A DNA stretch of 64,000 nucleotides, from positions 731,903-795,902 of the forward strand of contig NZ_JACHEF010000001.1 of assembly GCF_014207355.1 (NCBI RefSeq), in the 5' to 3' direction. This DNA is from Mesorhizobium sangaii (GTDB lineage: Bacteria > Pseudomonadota > Alphaproteobacteria > Rhizobiales > Rhizobiaceae). Shown here one piece after another: positions 36,842 through 45,634 of the stretch. The first letter of the stretch is position 1; each line of letters opens with the position of its first letter. Under the pieces are notes generated by a model. It made no database searches, was not told the DNA's origin, and worked only from the letters and a program-made list of their open reading frames with translations. A program made the translations under genes and the position numbers.

Positions 36842-37309
36842 TCAGTCGCGGCGCAAAATGGCGTCCAGCGATGCCTGCTCTTCCGCGGACAGGGATTTTG
36901 TTGCCAGCGTGCGACGCGACCGCGCCGTCATCACAATGAACATGCCGCCAACGAGCAGCAGAATGACCGGCGTACCCCACAGCAACGCATTGCGCAGGTC
37001 GAAGCGCGGCCTCAGCAGCACGAACTCGCCGTAACGCGACACGACATAGTCCATCACTTGCTGATCGGTATCGCCGGCAACGAGGCGTTGGCGCACAAGG
37101 ATGCGCAGGTCACGGGCGAGATCGGCGTCGGATTCGTCGATCGACTGGTTCTGGCAGACCATGCAGCGCAGGCCTTCGGACAGCGCCCGCGCCCTCGCCT
37201 CGAGCGCCGGATCGGCCAGCATCTCGTCCGGCTTCACGGCCTGTGCCGCGCCGGCAAAGAGAAGCGCCAGCAGCAGAACGATCGAAGCCAGCGAAAGCCG
37301 GGCGCTCAT
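36842..37309 (-). CDS. ccmH: cytochrome c maturation protein CcmH/CycL
   Basis: A 155-residue membrane-anchored thiol protein that keeps apocytochrome CxxCH motifs reduced for heme attachment. A signal peptide (ASIVLLLALLFAGAAQA) precedes the diagnostic EGLRCMVCQNQSIDESDADLA (C49 and C52). A C-terminal transmembrane helix (ALLWGTPVILLLVGGMFIVM) anchors it. Its ATG overlaps the ccmF stop by four bases (ATGA), showing translational coupling. The final stretch TLATKSLSAEEQASLDAIL is typical of rhizobial CycL. Confidence 0.95.
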   Translation of the reverse strand: MSARLSLASIVLLLALLFAGAAQAVKPDEMLADPALEARARALSEGLRCMVCQNQSIDESDADLARDLRILVRQRLVAGDTDQQVMDYVVSRYGEFVLLRPRFDLRNALLWGTPVILLLVGGMFIVMTARSRRTLATKSLSAEEQASLDAILRRD

Positions 37310-39297
37310 GGCAGGCCCGTGGACGGAATGGCGCTGGCCTGCTTGCGCCGGCGCGACGGTGCTCCGACACGCAGGCGCCTGTCCATCAGCGACATGGCAG
37401 CGCCCGCCATCATCACCAGGCCGCCGCCCCAGATCAGCGTCACCAGCGGCTTCCACCACAGGCGCACCACGACGGAGCCATCCTTGCCCTCGTCGCCGAG
37501 CGAGATGTAGAGCTGGGAGAGGCCCATCGTCCTGATGCCGGACTCCGTCGTCGTCATCTGCCGCACCGAATAGAAGCGCTTGGCGGAGCTGATTTCGCCA
37601 ATTGCGCTGCCGCTGACGCCGATCAGTTCGAAGCGGCCGCGATCCTCGCTGTAGTTCGGACCCTGGGCAGGATAAAGCCCGACGAAGCGCAGCGTGTGGC
37701 CGGACAGCTCGACGGTTTCGCCGGCATGCATCGACAGGATCTTTTCAGTGCCGAAGCAAAGCGTGCCGACGATGCCGAGCGTGGTCAGGCCAAGGCCAAG
37801 ATGCGCAAAGGCAGTGCCGAAGACCGAGCGCGGCAAGCCGAGCAGGCGCCTGACCATGATCCCGGTTGCTACATTGCCGAAGCCTGACTTGACCGCGAGA
37901 TCGGTGAGCGCGCCAAGGATCAGCCAGACGGCGAGGCCGACGCCAAGCGCGGCGAACACCGAGGCGCCGTCGATGAACAGAGCGGTGACCAGCGTCGCCA
38001 GAAGGGCTGCGGCAAAGGCCACCATCAGGCGCTGGGCGACAGCGAAGACGTCGCCGCGCTTCCAGGCCAGCAGCGGCCCGAACGGAACCAGTACCAGCAG
38101 CGGCACCATCAGCGGGCCGAAGGTCAGGTTGAAGAACGGCGCGCCGACCGAGATCTTGTCGGCGGAAAAGGCTTCGACGGCGAGCGGATAGAGCGTGCCG
38201 ACGAGCACGGTCGCAGTCGCCGTGGTCAGGAACAGATTGTTGAGGACGAGCGCGCCTTCGCGCGAAATCGGGTGAAACAGACCGCCAGCCGTCAACCGGG
38301 AGGCGCGCAAGGCGAACAGCACCAGCGAACCGCCGATGAACAGCGTCAGGATGCACAGGATGAAGACGCCGCGCGTCGGATCGGTGGCGAAGGCGTGGAC
38401 GGAGGTCAGCACACCCGAGCGCACCAGGAAGGTGCCGAGCAGCGACAGCGAAAAGGTCAGGATGGCGAGCAGCAGCGTCCAGATCTTCAGCGCCGAGCGC
38501 TTTTCCATGACGATTGCCGAATGCAGCAGCGCGGTGCCCGCCAGCCACGGCATGAAGGAGGCGTTCTCGACCGGGTCCCAGAACCAGAAACCACCCCAGC
38601 CAAGCTCGTAATAGGCCCAGTACGATCCCATGGCGATGCCGCCGGTCAGGAACATCCAGGCGACCAACGTCCACGGCCGCACCCAGCGCGCCCAGGACGC
38701 GTCGATGCGCCCTTCCATGAGGGCGGCGACCGAGAAGGAAAAGCAGATCGAGAAGCCGACATAGCCGAGATAGAGAAACGGCGGGTGGATGGCGAGGCCG
38801 AGGTCCTGCAGGATTGGGTTGAGATCGCGGCCTTCGATCGGCGCCGGATTGAGCCGGATGAACGGATTGGACGTCGCCAGGATGAACAGGAAGAAGGCGG
38901 CACCGATGGCGCCTTGCACGGCAAGCACATTGGCGCGCAGCGTTGCCGGCAGGTTTGATCCGAAAGCGGCGACAAGCGCGCCGAAGAAGGTCAGGATCAG
39001 CACCCAGAGCAGCATCGAGCCTTCGTGATTGCCCCAGGTTCCGGTGATCTTGTAGATCATAGGCTGGAGCGAATGCGAGTTTTCCCATACGCTCGCCACC
39101 GAGAAGTCGGAGCTCGCATAGGCGCTCGCGAGCGCCCCGAAGGACAGCGCCGTCAAGGCAAAGCCGGTCACCGCAACCGGCCCGCCGACCGCCATCAGGC
39201 GCTGGTTGTTCAGGCGTGCGCCGAACAGCGGCACGATCGTCTGCACCAGGGAAAGCGCAAACGCCAGGACCAGCGCGAAATGTCCGGTTTCAACCAT
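37306..39297 (-). CDS. ccmF: heme lyase CcmF/CycK
   Basis: A 663-residue multi-pass inner-membrane protein that transfers heme from CcmE to apocytochrome c. Visible are many hydrophobic helices, the tryptophan-rich WWD-type domain (GSYWAYYELGWGGFWFWDPVENASFMPWLAGTALLHS, about 225-262), and GTWGNHEGSMLLWVLIL, whose histidine is a conserved heme ligand. Length agrees with the family (about 640-670). A palindromic repeat separates it from ccmE, and it overlaps ccmH by four bases. Confidence 0.96.
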   Translation of the reverse strand: MVETGHFALVLAFALSLVQTIVPLFGARLNNQRLMAVGGPVAVTGFALTALSFGALASAYASSDFSVASVWENSHSLQPMIYKITGTWGNHEGSMLLWVLILTFFGALVAAFGSNLPATLRANVLAVQGAIGAAFFLFILATSNPFIRLNPAPIEGRDLNPILQDLGLAIHPPFLYLGYVGFSICFSFSVAALMEGRIDASWARWVRPWTLVAWMFLTGGIAMGSYWAYYELGWGGFWFWDPVENASFMPWLAGTALLHSAIVMEKRSALKIWTLLLAILTFSLSLLGTFLVRSGVLTSVHAFATDPTRGVFILCILTLFIGGSLVLFALRASRLTAGGLFHPISREGALVLNNLFLTTATATVLVGTLYPLAVEAFSADKISVGAPFFNLTFGPLMVPLLVLVPFGPLLAWKRGDVFAVAQRLMVAFAAALLATLVTALFIDGASVFAALGVGLAVWLILGALTDLAVKSGFGNVATGIMVRRLLGLPRSVFGTAFAHLGLGLTTLGIVGTLCFGTEKILSMHAGETVELSGHTLRFVGLYPAQGPNYSEDRGRFELIGVSGSAIGEISSAKRFYSVRQMTTTESGIRTMGLSQLYISLGDEGKDGSVVVRLWWKPLVTLIWGGGLVMMAGAAMSLMDRRLRVGAPSRRRKQASAIPSTGLP

Positions 39298-39323
39298 GGT
39301 TGCGCCCAGACTTTTGTTTGGCC

Positions 39324-39368
39324 GCAGGTTCTTGCCGCAAAACCGTGGGACACTTTTGCGGAACCTGC
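39324..39368. repeat. palindromic element inside the ccm operon, GCAGGTTC-arm type
   Basis: A 45-bp element with arms GCAGGTTC and GAACCTGC, an inner stem CCGCAAAA/TTTTGCGG, and the core AAAACCG-N5-CACTTTT. It abuts the ccmE stop codon and lies in the 71-base gap before ccmF, so it would be transcribed as an intra-operon hairpin. Confidence 0.8.
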
Positions 39369-39812
39369 CTATTCACTCTTGCTCTCCTGCCAGACGCCCT
39401 TGGCCTTCAGGCCGTCGGCCACCTCCTTGGGCATATAGCGCTCATCATGCTTGGCCAGCACGCTGTCGGCAACGAAGGTGCCGTCAGGGCCGAAACTGCC
39501 CTCGGTGATGACGCCCTGCTCTTCGCGGAAAAGGTCGGGCAGGATGCCGGTGTAGGTGACCTTGACCGATTTGTGGGTGTCGGTGACCGAGAAGGCGACG
39601 GTCGCCCCCTGCCCACGCTGGATCGTGCCTTTCTCGACCAGCCCGCCCAGCCTGATGCGCTGGCCGGGCTGCACGCTGGCGGTGGTGAGGTCGGCCGGCA
39701 TGTAGAAATAGGACGCCTTCTGGCCGAGCGCATAGAATGTCAACCCGGTGGCGGCACCCAGGAAGGCCAGCCCGCCCGCGATCACCGACAATCGTTTCTG
39801 CTTACGCGTCAT
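39369..39812 (-). CDS. ccmE: heme chaperone CcmE/CycJ
   Basis: A 147-residue periplasmic heme carrier anchored by one N-terminal helix ([20 protein letters not shown]). The beta-barrel OB-fold follows, then the heme-binding motif [11 protein letters not shown] with H122 (covalent heme) and Y126. The flexible C-terminal tail ([17 protein letters not shown]) matches CycJ. It starts eight bases after ccmI and is followed by the palindromic element and ccmF. Confidence 0.95.
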   Translation of the reverse strand: MTRKQKRLSVIAGGLAFLGAATGLTFYALGQKASYFYMPADLTTASVQPGQRIRLGGLVEKGTIQRGQGATVAFSVTDTHKSVKVTYTGILPDLFREEQGVITEGSFGPDGTFVADSVLAKHDERYMPKEVADGLKAKGVWQESKSE

Positions 39813-39820
39813 ATCAAGGT

Positions 39821-40960
39821 CTACTCCGTCGCCGTCAGGCCAAGCGAGGCGGCAAAGGCGGTGAATTTCTTGGCTTCGTCACTGTCGGCTCCGAAGACGG
39901 CAATTGCGCGACCCAGCGCGTCACGCGCCTGGTCGGCCTTGCCGAGCACGACATACGAACGAACGAGCCGCATCCATCCTTCCGGGTCACGCGGATTTTG
40001 CCGCAGTTTGTCGTCGAGACCGGCAACCATGGTGTTGATCATGGCTTCCCGGTCGGCGGGAGACATGGAGGATGCAGCGTCGACATCGCCGGCATCGGGG
40101 CCGTTGGTGGCGCCGCCGGAGGCGACTTCGGGGCTGCCGGATTTGGCCAGCGCCTGTTCGATCGCACCGCGCCATGGCGAATCCGGCGGCAGCCTGCCCA
40201 GCATCGCCTGCCAGGCCGCGACCGCTTCCTTGGCGCGGCCCTCCTGCGCCAGCGCCATGGCCAGGTAGAAGCTGGCTTTCGCAGTGGCCGGATCGAGCTT
40301 CAAGGCCGCCTCAAAGGCATCCTGGGCATCGGCCGACACAATGCCGCCTGCCGCATTGGCGATCGCCTCGCCAAGACCGGCCCTGCGGACCGCGCTGTCG
40401 CCGTCGAGGCGAATAGCATTGCGATAGGCCGCCGCCGCATCGGAAAAGCGCTGCATGCGCAGATAGACGGGGGCGAGCACGTCCCATCCCCTGCCATCGG
40501 AAGGATTGGCGGCAAGATGGGCTTCGGCGCGCGCCACCAACTCGTCCACCGAACTGTCGGCCGGATTCTTGGCCAACCGCTCACTGAGTGGCTGCGATGG
40601 CAGGTCGGGAGAGCCGAGCTGGCTGTAGAGACCCCAGCTGACCAGCGGGACCGCCAGAACGGCCGCCGTCGCCACCAGCCTTGCCGCGACCGAGGCCTGC
40701 CTGGTGGATGCCTTGCCGGAAGCTGCCGCATTGTCGAGGCGAAGGATGCGGCGCGCGATCTCGGCGCGCGCTTCAGTCGCTTCCGCCGGCTGGATCAAGC
40801 CACGCGCGGCGTCGCGGTCGAGTTCGGACAATTGATCGCGATACACTTCCAGATCGTGATCGCCGGTCGACGACGTGCCCTTCGAACCGGCGGCCAACGG
40901 CAGCAGCACCGCCAGGCTCGCACCCAGCGTGAGAATTGCGGCTATGACCCAGAACAGCAT
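39821..40960 (-). CDS. ccmI: cytochrome c biogenesis protein CcmI/CycH
   Basis: A 379-residue apocytochrome chaperone. Two membrane helices (residues 2-22, [21 protein letters not shown], and about 90-110) flank a loop with the leucine-zipper-like [21 protein letters not shown]; a periplasmic TPR domain follows ([36 protein letters not shown] onward). The ATG at 40960 follows GGAAGA; a frame extending to 41005 adds 15 unlikely residues. It opens the ccmI-E-F-H unit. Confidence 0.93.
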   Translation of the reverse strand: MLFWVIAAILTLGASLAVLLPLAAGSKGTSSTGDHDLEVYRDQLSELDRDAARGLIQPAEATEARAEIARRILRLDNAAASGKASTRQASVAARLVATAAVLAVPLVSWGLYSQLGSPDLPSQPLSERLAKNPADSSVDELVARAEAHLAANPSDGRGWDVLAPVYLRMQRFSDAAAAYRNAIRLDGDSAVRRAGLGEAIANAAGGIVSADAQDAFEAALKLDPATAKASFYLAMALAQEGRAKEAVAAWQAMLGRLPPDSPWRGAIEQALAKSGSPEVASGGATNGPDAGDVDAASSMSPADREAMINTMVAGLDDKLRQNPRDPEGWMRLVRSYVVLGKADQARDALGRAIAVFGADSDEAKKFTAFAASLGLTATE

Positions 40961-41081
40961 GGTTCTTCCAATAAAGGCAGAGCCATGCCCTGCCAACAGA
41001 TGCATCCTGCGACGCTTTGACGGCAGACGCGCCGCATGTCCTTGATCGACATCAACCGGCCGGATACCAGCCGGACCCGGG

Positions 41082-41519
41082 TCAGGTCAGCGGCGTCCAG
41101 CTGCCGTCGGCGTTGCGGCAAGCGGTACCGCGCGCCGTCACCCCGGCTCCGCCGGCAAACACCGTCTGCGTATACTGGCGACAGTCCTGCGAACCAACGC
41201 GGTAGGGTTGGCCCGGAACCACCTCGCCATAGTGCGAAGCCTGGTCGCCCTTCCATGCCACTTTCTGGCCACTGGTCGTATATTCGAGCGCCTTGTATTC
41301 CGCCTCGAGCGCGCTGCGCTTCTCGGTCTCGCTCAGGCCGTTGCCGATCGAGCCGCCGACCAGGCCGCCGTCCATCGCCGAAATGATCGTCGTGGTGACC
41401 TTGCCGCCGGAAGGAGGCGTCGAGGCCGGTGTCGGCGCGATGGTGGGGCCCTTGCCGCTCAGGGTGGTGCAGCCGGAAACGGCCAGCAAAGCGGAAACAA
41501 GGGCGACGCGAATCTTCAT
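41082..41519 (-). CDS. outer-membrane lipoprotein, RT0821/Lpp0805 surface-protein type
   Basis: A 145-residue lipoprotein: the signal MKIRVALVSALLAVSGCTTL has a clear lipobox (V-S-G-C). After a Pro/Thr-rich spacer come a glycine-zipper-like hydrophobic segment (GGLVGGSIGNGLSE) and a C-terminal domain with two cysteines (RVGSQDCRQYTQTVF and ARGTACRNADGSWTPL), a pattern of the RT0821/Lpp0805 family. An upstream ATG at 41699 overlaps the feuQ stop as ATGA and would add 60 residues; I prefer the later start because the lipoprotein signal would otherwise be internal. The 176 bases between 41520 and 41695 hold nothing else. Confidence 0.8.
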   Translation of the reverse strand: MKIRVALVSALLAVSGCTTLSGKGPTIAPTPASTPPSGGKVTTTIISAMDGGLVGGSIGNGLSETEKRSALEAEYKALEYTTSGQKVAWKGDQASHYGEVVPGQPYRVGSQDCRQYTQTVFAGGAGVTARGTACRNADGSWTPLT

Positions 41520-41695
41520 GCCAACAACCGGTTTTCTTGAGTTGGAGCCTGTCATGGATGAGCCGGGGGCCGCGTCATCGAAGAAGTCGGCATGGCCATA
41601 GTATTGATATTTGTCGGAAATTTGGCCGCTGGGACCAATCGGCATACCGCCATAGTAAATACTGTCCGTCGATCTCGGATTGATCCGGGAAGGCA

Positions 41696-43129
41696 TCATT
41701 GAAGGCTCCGCAATCGCACCATCGCCTTCAATCCGCCCATGCCGGACCGTTCGAGCGCCAGAACGCCTCCATACTCGTTGACGAGGTCGGCGACAATGGC
41801 CAGCCCAAGGCCTGTTCCGGGCTTTGTCTCATCCAGACGCCGTCCACGCTTCATCGCCTCGCGCGCCTTGTCCTCGGGAATCCCCGGGCCGTCATCCTCG
41901 ATGCTGATCTCAAACAGGCTGGCCGCCTCGTCCTTGCCGGTCAAAGGCAAGACCGAGACCAACACCGCGCTCTTGGCCCATTTCATCGCGTTTTCGAGCA
42001 GATTGCCCAGCAATTCCTCAAGGTCCTCCCGCTCGCCGGCGAAGACGATCTCGGTCGCCGGCATGGTCAGCGACAGGTTGGTCTGCGGGTTGAGTTTCTG
42101 CAAAACCCGCACCATGCGCTGCACCAGTGGTGCCACCGGCGTGCGGTAGACGACGCTATCGCGTTGCGCCGCGACGCGGGCACGCTGCAGATAGTGATCG
42201 ACCTGCTTCTGCATGGAAGCGGCCTGTTCGGCAATCAGCTGCCCCTTGGCGCCGCCAAGCGCACGGCCCTCGTTGAGCAGCACCGCCAGCGGCGTCTTCA
42301 GCGAATGGGCGAGATTGCCGACCTGGGTTCGCGACCGCTCGACGATGCGCCTGTTGTTTTCGATCAACGCATTGGTTTCGTTGGCAAGCGGTTCGATCTC
42401 GGCCGGAAACTGGCCGTCGAGCCTGTGCGCAGTGCCCTCGCGCACCATGGCAAGGGCATTCCTGACCCGACGCAGCGGCTGCAGGCCGAGCAGGATGGCG
42501 ATCGCGTTGATGGCGATCATGCCGACACCGAACAGGCTGAGATAGGTCAGCAGGCGGCGCTGGAAGGTCGAGATTTCCTGTTCGAGTTCGCTCTGGTTGC
42601 CCATGACGCGGAAGCGTGCAGCGCGGTTCTTGGAGTCGAGAACGAATTCGCTCTCGAACACTTCGAGTTGCTCGCCGTTGATGCCTTCGGTCGGATAGCT
42701 GCGCTGGAAACTGGAGTTGAAAGGCACATCGGCAACATCGGGCGATGGGATCGTCTTGGTCATCGACGACGAGTGAAGATCTCCGTGCACGCCTTCCGAA
42801 GCAGGTTCCACCGACCAGTACCAACCCGAATTCGGCTCCGAGAACCGGAGGTCGCCAAGGTCGGGAGCGCCGGTGAGAGCACCGCTGTCGGAAATGCCGA
42901 TGGAGCCGATCAGGTTGAACAGATGCGCCGAAAGCAGGCTGTCGAAGCCGCGCTCGCTGGCCTGGCGATAAAGCGTGGTGATCAGGGTGAAGATGATGAC
43001 AAGGGTCACGATCGCCCACACCGTGGAAAAGGCGATCACACGGAACGTCAGCGAACGCGGCCACAAACGCAGCGAAAGCGGCGTCCTTGCGGTTTGTTTG
43101 AGCGGTTCCGAGTTACGCCTCCGGCTCAC
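41696..43129 (-). CDS. feuQ: sensor histidine kinase FeuQ
   Basis: A 477-residue membrane kinase that phosphorylates FeuP. In Sinorhizobium FeuPQ controls export of periplasmic cyclic glucans and other osmotic-adaptation genes and is needed for symbiosis. TM1 (about 29-52) and TM2 (about 196-216) enclose a periplasmic domain of some 140 residues; then come HAMP, the phosphoacceptor NLAHSLKTPLAVL (H275), and an ATPase domain (NLLENAMKWAKS, DDGPGIPEDKA, GTGLGLAIVADL). Its start lies 17 bases inside feuP, so the genes are coupled. Named by domain layout, neighbours and strong resemblance of its partner to FeuP. Confidence 0.85.
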   Translation of the reverse strand: MSRRRNSEPLKQTARTPLSLRLWPRSLTFRVIAFSTVWAIVTLVIIFTLITTLYRQASERGFDSLLSAHLFNLIGSIGISDSGALTGAPDLGDLRFSEPNSGWYWSVEPASEGVHGDLHSSSMTKTIPSPDVADVPFNSSFQRSYPTEGINGEQLEVFESEFVLDSKNRAARFRVMGNQSELEQEISTFQRRLLTYLSLFGVGMIAINAIAILLGLQPLRRVRNALAMVREGTAHRLDGQFPAEIEPLANETNALIENNRRIVERSRTQVGNLAHSLKTPLAVLLNEGRALGGAKGQLIAEQAASMQKQVDHYLQRARVAAQRDSVVYRTPVAPLVQRMVRVLQKLNPQTNLSLTMPATEIVFAGEREDLEELLGNLLENAMKWAKSAVLVSVLPLTGKDEAASLFEISIEDDGPGIPEDKAREAMKRGRRLDETKPGTGLGLAIVADLVNEYGGVLALERSGMGGLKAMVRLRSLQ

Positions 43130-43778
43130 GCATGCGGTAGCCCATGCCGCGCACGGTTTCGATCATGTCGATGCCCATCTTCTTGCGCAGCCGCCCGACA
43201 AAGACCTCGATGGTGTTGGAATCGCGGTCGAAATCCTGATCGTAGAGATGTTCGACCAGTTCGGTCCGCGAGACCACCTCGCCCATATGGTGCATCAGAT
43301 AGGCAAGCAGGCGAAATTCGTGCGAGGTGAGTTTCAGCGGCACGCCGTCGACATCGGCCTTCGACGCCTTGGTGTCGAGGCGCAGCGGTCCGCAGGTCAG
43401 TTCGGACGAGGCATGGCCGGCGGCGCGCCGGATCAGTGCCCTCAGCCTCGCCAGCACCTCCTCGATGTGGAACGGCTTGGTGACATAGTCGTCGGCGCCG
43501 GCGTCGATGCCGGAGACCTTGTCGCTCCAGCGGTCGCGCGCCGTCAGGATCAGCACCGGCATCTTGCGGCCGCCACGACGCCAGCGCTCGACCACGCTGA
43601 TGCCGTCCATCTGCGGCAGGCCGATGTCGAGCACGACCGCGTCGTAGGGCTCGGTGTCGCCGAGGAAATGCCCCTCCTCGCCATCGAAGGCGCGGTCGAC
43701 GACATAGCCGGCATCGACCAGCGCGTCCGATATCTGCCGGTTGAGATCCTTGTCATCCTCGACGACGAGTACGCGCAT
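43113..43778 (-). CDS. feuP: response regulator FeuP
   Basis: A 221-residue OmpR-type regulator. The receiver has D8/D9 (VVEDDKD), phosphoacceptor D51 (VVLDIGLPQMDG) and K101 (VTKPF). The DNA-binding half contains LKLTSHEFRLLAYLMHHMGEVVSRTELVEHLYDQDFDRDSN, which matches FeuP closely as I recall it. It lies between a small periplasmic protein gene and feuQ. FeuP in rhizobia is not primarily an iron regulator despite its name. Confidence 0.9.
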   Translation of the reverse strand: MRVLVVEDDKDLNRQISDALVDAGYVVDRAFDGEEGHFLGDTEPYDAVVLDIGLPQMDGISVVERWRRGGRKMPVLILTARDRWSDKVSGIDAGADDYVTKPFHIEEVLARLRALIRRAAGHASSELTCGPLRLDTKASKADVDGVPLKLTSHEFRLLAYLMHHMGEVVSRTELVEHLYDQDFDRDSNTIEVFVGRLRKKMGIDMIETVRGMGYRMREPEA

Positions 43779-43868
43779 GCGAAAATCGATACCTGTTGAT
43801 GGGCTGGGGCCAGATATAGGCCGATTCCGGCGGCCTGGGAAACGAAGGCCTGTAAGATGAAAGACTGG

Positions 43869-44168
43869 TCAGTTCTGCGGCACGACGATTTCGGAACGGC
43901 GCGGACGCTGCCCGTCCTTGCCCGGGACGAGCACGACGATGACGCAGACCGGCTGGCCGCCGCGTGTCGATTGCGAGGCCTTGGCCAGCGTTCCGCCATT
44001 CTGCTCGGCCACCTGCTGGCCGATGGCGTAGCAATCGGAAGCCGCCAAAACGATCGGGCCGCCCTGGTCAGGCGCGACGACCGGTGTCGCCATCGCCTGC
44101 GACGCAAACAGCCCGGCAGCACAGAGCGCCAGTGTCGCGGTTCGGAAGTGGGAGCGAAGCGTTTTCAT
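43869..44168 (-). CDS. small periplasmic protein upstream of feuP, FeuN-like candidate
   Basis: A 99-residue exported protein with a signal peptide to about residue 27 (CAAGLFASQAMA). The mature part begins TPVVAPDQGGP and has two cysteines and a PepSY-like strand pattern (DCYAIGQQVAEQNGGTLAKASQ, then QPVCVIVVLVPGKDG). In Sinorhizobium a small periplasmic protein, FeuN, encoded next to feuP, restrains the FeuQ sensor; location, size and export match, but I cannot compare sequences. The gene ends 90 bases before feuP. PepSY-like proteins often act on neighbouring kinases, which supports the idea. Confidence 0.7.
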   Translation of the reverse strand: MKTLRSHFRTATLALCAAGLFASQAMATPVVAPDQGGPIVLAASDCYAIGQQVAEQNGGTLAKASQSTRGGQPVCVIVVLVPGKDGQRPRRSEIVVPQN

Positions 44169-44337
44169 GGCTGGCGTTGTAACGCATCGGTGCTGAACGT
44201 GAAATGAACGGTGAACGCCACCAAGACCATGCCCGCTACCCCCTGAAACGCGAGACAACCGATCGGATTTCGCCGCCCACCCGGCGAAACCCCGGAAGTG
44301 TTAGTCTAGACCCCGTTTGGACCATATTGGAAGCGCA

Positions 44338-44745
44338 TCAATCATTATCCTGCGTTATGGCGCGAAAACGCAGCAAGCCATGATGCACCAGCAGGTCCTC
44401 GTCATAGCGCGCCTCGGCAAACTCCAGCACGAGACGTGTCTGTCCACGCGGGCCGATGATCAGCACCGCGTCGGCGAGGCGCGCCTTGATGCTGTCCATG
44501 ATGGCACGCGTTTCGGCCTCGCCATGGGTCTTCGACCAGACATGCAGCGTGACCAGCTGATCGGCATCGTTCTGGACCCCGGTATCCCAGTCGAAAGCGC
44601 TGGTCTGGCCGCAGGTTACGTGGGGAAAGGCGGCATTGTCGGCCGCGTGTTCAAGCAGCCCGGCGCCGCCCAGCAGCGCCGACAGCGATGCATCGCTCCT
44701 CAATCTCTGGAACAATGCCTGCTGCAAATCGCCGGACGCGGTCAT
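44338..44745 (-). CDS. DUF3168 protein (phage/GTA tail-completion type), isolated
   Basis: A 135-residue protein beginning SGDLQQALFQRLRSDASLSALLGG, with AFPHVTCGQTSAFDWDTG and QLVTLHVWSKTHGEAETRAIMDSIK, all typical of DUF3168. The family is found in phages and gene transfer agents, where it acts near the head-tail joint as a tail terminator. No capsid, portal or tail genes are within 20 kb on either side, so this is an orphan. It stays intact with normal codon use, which suggests it is still functional, perhaps serving a GTA cluster elsewhere in the genome. Confidence 0.8.
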   Translation of the reverse strand: MTASGDLQQALFQRLRSDASLSALLGGAGLLEHAADNAAFPHVTCGQTSAFDWDTGVQNDADQLVTLHVWSKTHGEAETRAIMDSIKARLADAVLIIGPRGQTRLVLEFAEARYDEDLLVHHGLLRFRAITQDND

Positions 44746-44827
44746 CGTTTTCCCTCATCGAAGCGGCTTGCGGATCATGTGCCGTGATTGCCCTTCAAGG
44801 GTATCCGGATTCTGCCCGGCTTGCCAA

Positions 44828-45634
44828 TCAGCGAACGCCGCGCAACCTAACCACGAAACTGCGCAGCGCAAGCACCAGCACCGTGATGATGATCAGAATC
44901 ACCGAAAGCGCAGCGATCGCCGGATCGATGTTGTCGCGCAGGCCCATCCACATCAGCCTGGGCAGCGTGATGGCGTTGACCGAGGTGATAAACAGCGTGA
45001 CGCCGATCTCTTCCCAGGACAGCACGAAGGACAAAAGTGCCGCGGTGATGATGCCGAACATGATGTTAGGCATGATGATGCGGGTGGCGCGCTCCCATAC
45101 CGACGCGCCAAGGCCGCGCGCGGCGAGATCGATGCGCCGGTCGAGTTGGCTCAGTGAGACCAGCATCAGCACGGTGGCGAAGGGCACCGTCATCACCGAA
45201 TGCGCCATGGCAACGCCAAGCCAGGTGTCGTAGCCGAAGAGCGAGCTGAAGCCCGAGATCGAAGTGAGCAGGAAGTAGAGCGTGATGGCCGAGACCACCG
45301 GCGGCACGACCATGGGCAGTAGTACGAAGCCGACGAGTGCAGCGGTGAAACGCGGCTGGAACATCCACACGCCGAGGCTGAAGCACAATGCCAGCACGGT
45401 GGAAAAAGCGCTGCTGACGATGCCGATGCGGATGCTGAGCAGGATCGAATCGATCCAGCGCGGATCCTCGATCAGCGCCCTGTAGTGGCGCAGCGACAGT
45501 TCACCGGACGGCATGGCCAGCATGCGGCTCGGCGTCAGCGATACCGGGATGACCGCGAGCAGCGGCATCAGCAGGAACAGCGCCACGAAGGCTGCGATGA
45601 TCAGGGAGACGGGACCAGGGCGGTAAGTCGGCAT
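44828..45634 (-). CDS. ABC transporter permease, polyamine type (second)
   Basis: A 268-residue inner-membrane permease with six predicted helices and the cytoplasmic coupling loop LAARGLGASVWERATRIIMPNIMFGI, the EAA motif of binding-protein-dependent importers. It resembles PotC-type subunits in length and in the N-terminal VALFLLMPLLAVIPVSLTPS. Its start overlaps the stop of the other permease by one base (45634). It is the last gene of the four-gene importer unit. Confidence 0.88.
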   Translation of the reverse strand: MPTYRPGPVSLIIAAFVALFLLMPLLAVIPVSLTPSRMLAMPSGELSLRHYRALIEDPRWIDSILLSIRIGIVSSAFSTVLALCFSLGVWMFQPRFTAALVGFVLLPMVVPPVVSAITLYFLLTSISGFSSLFGYDTWLGVAMAHSVMTVPFATVLMLVSLSQLDRRIDLAARGLGASVWERATRIIMPNIMFGIITAALLSFVLSWEEIGVTLFITSVNAITLPRLMWMGLRDNIDPAIAALSVILIIITVLVLALRSFVVRLRGVR

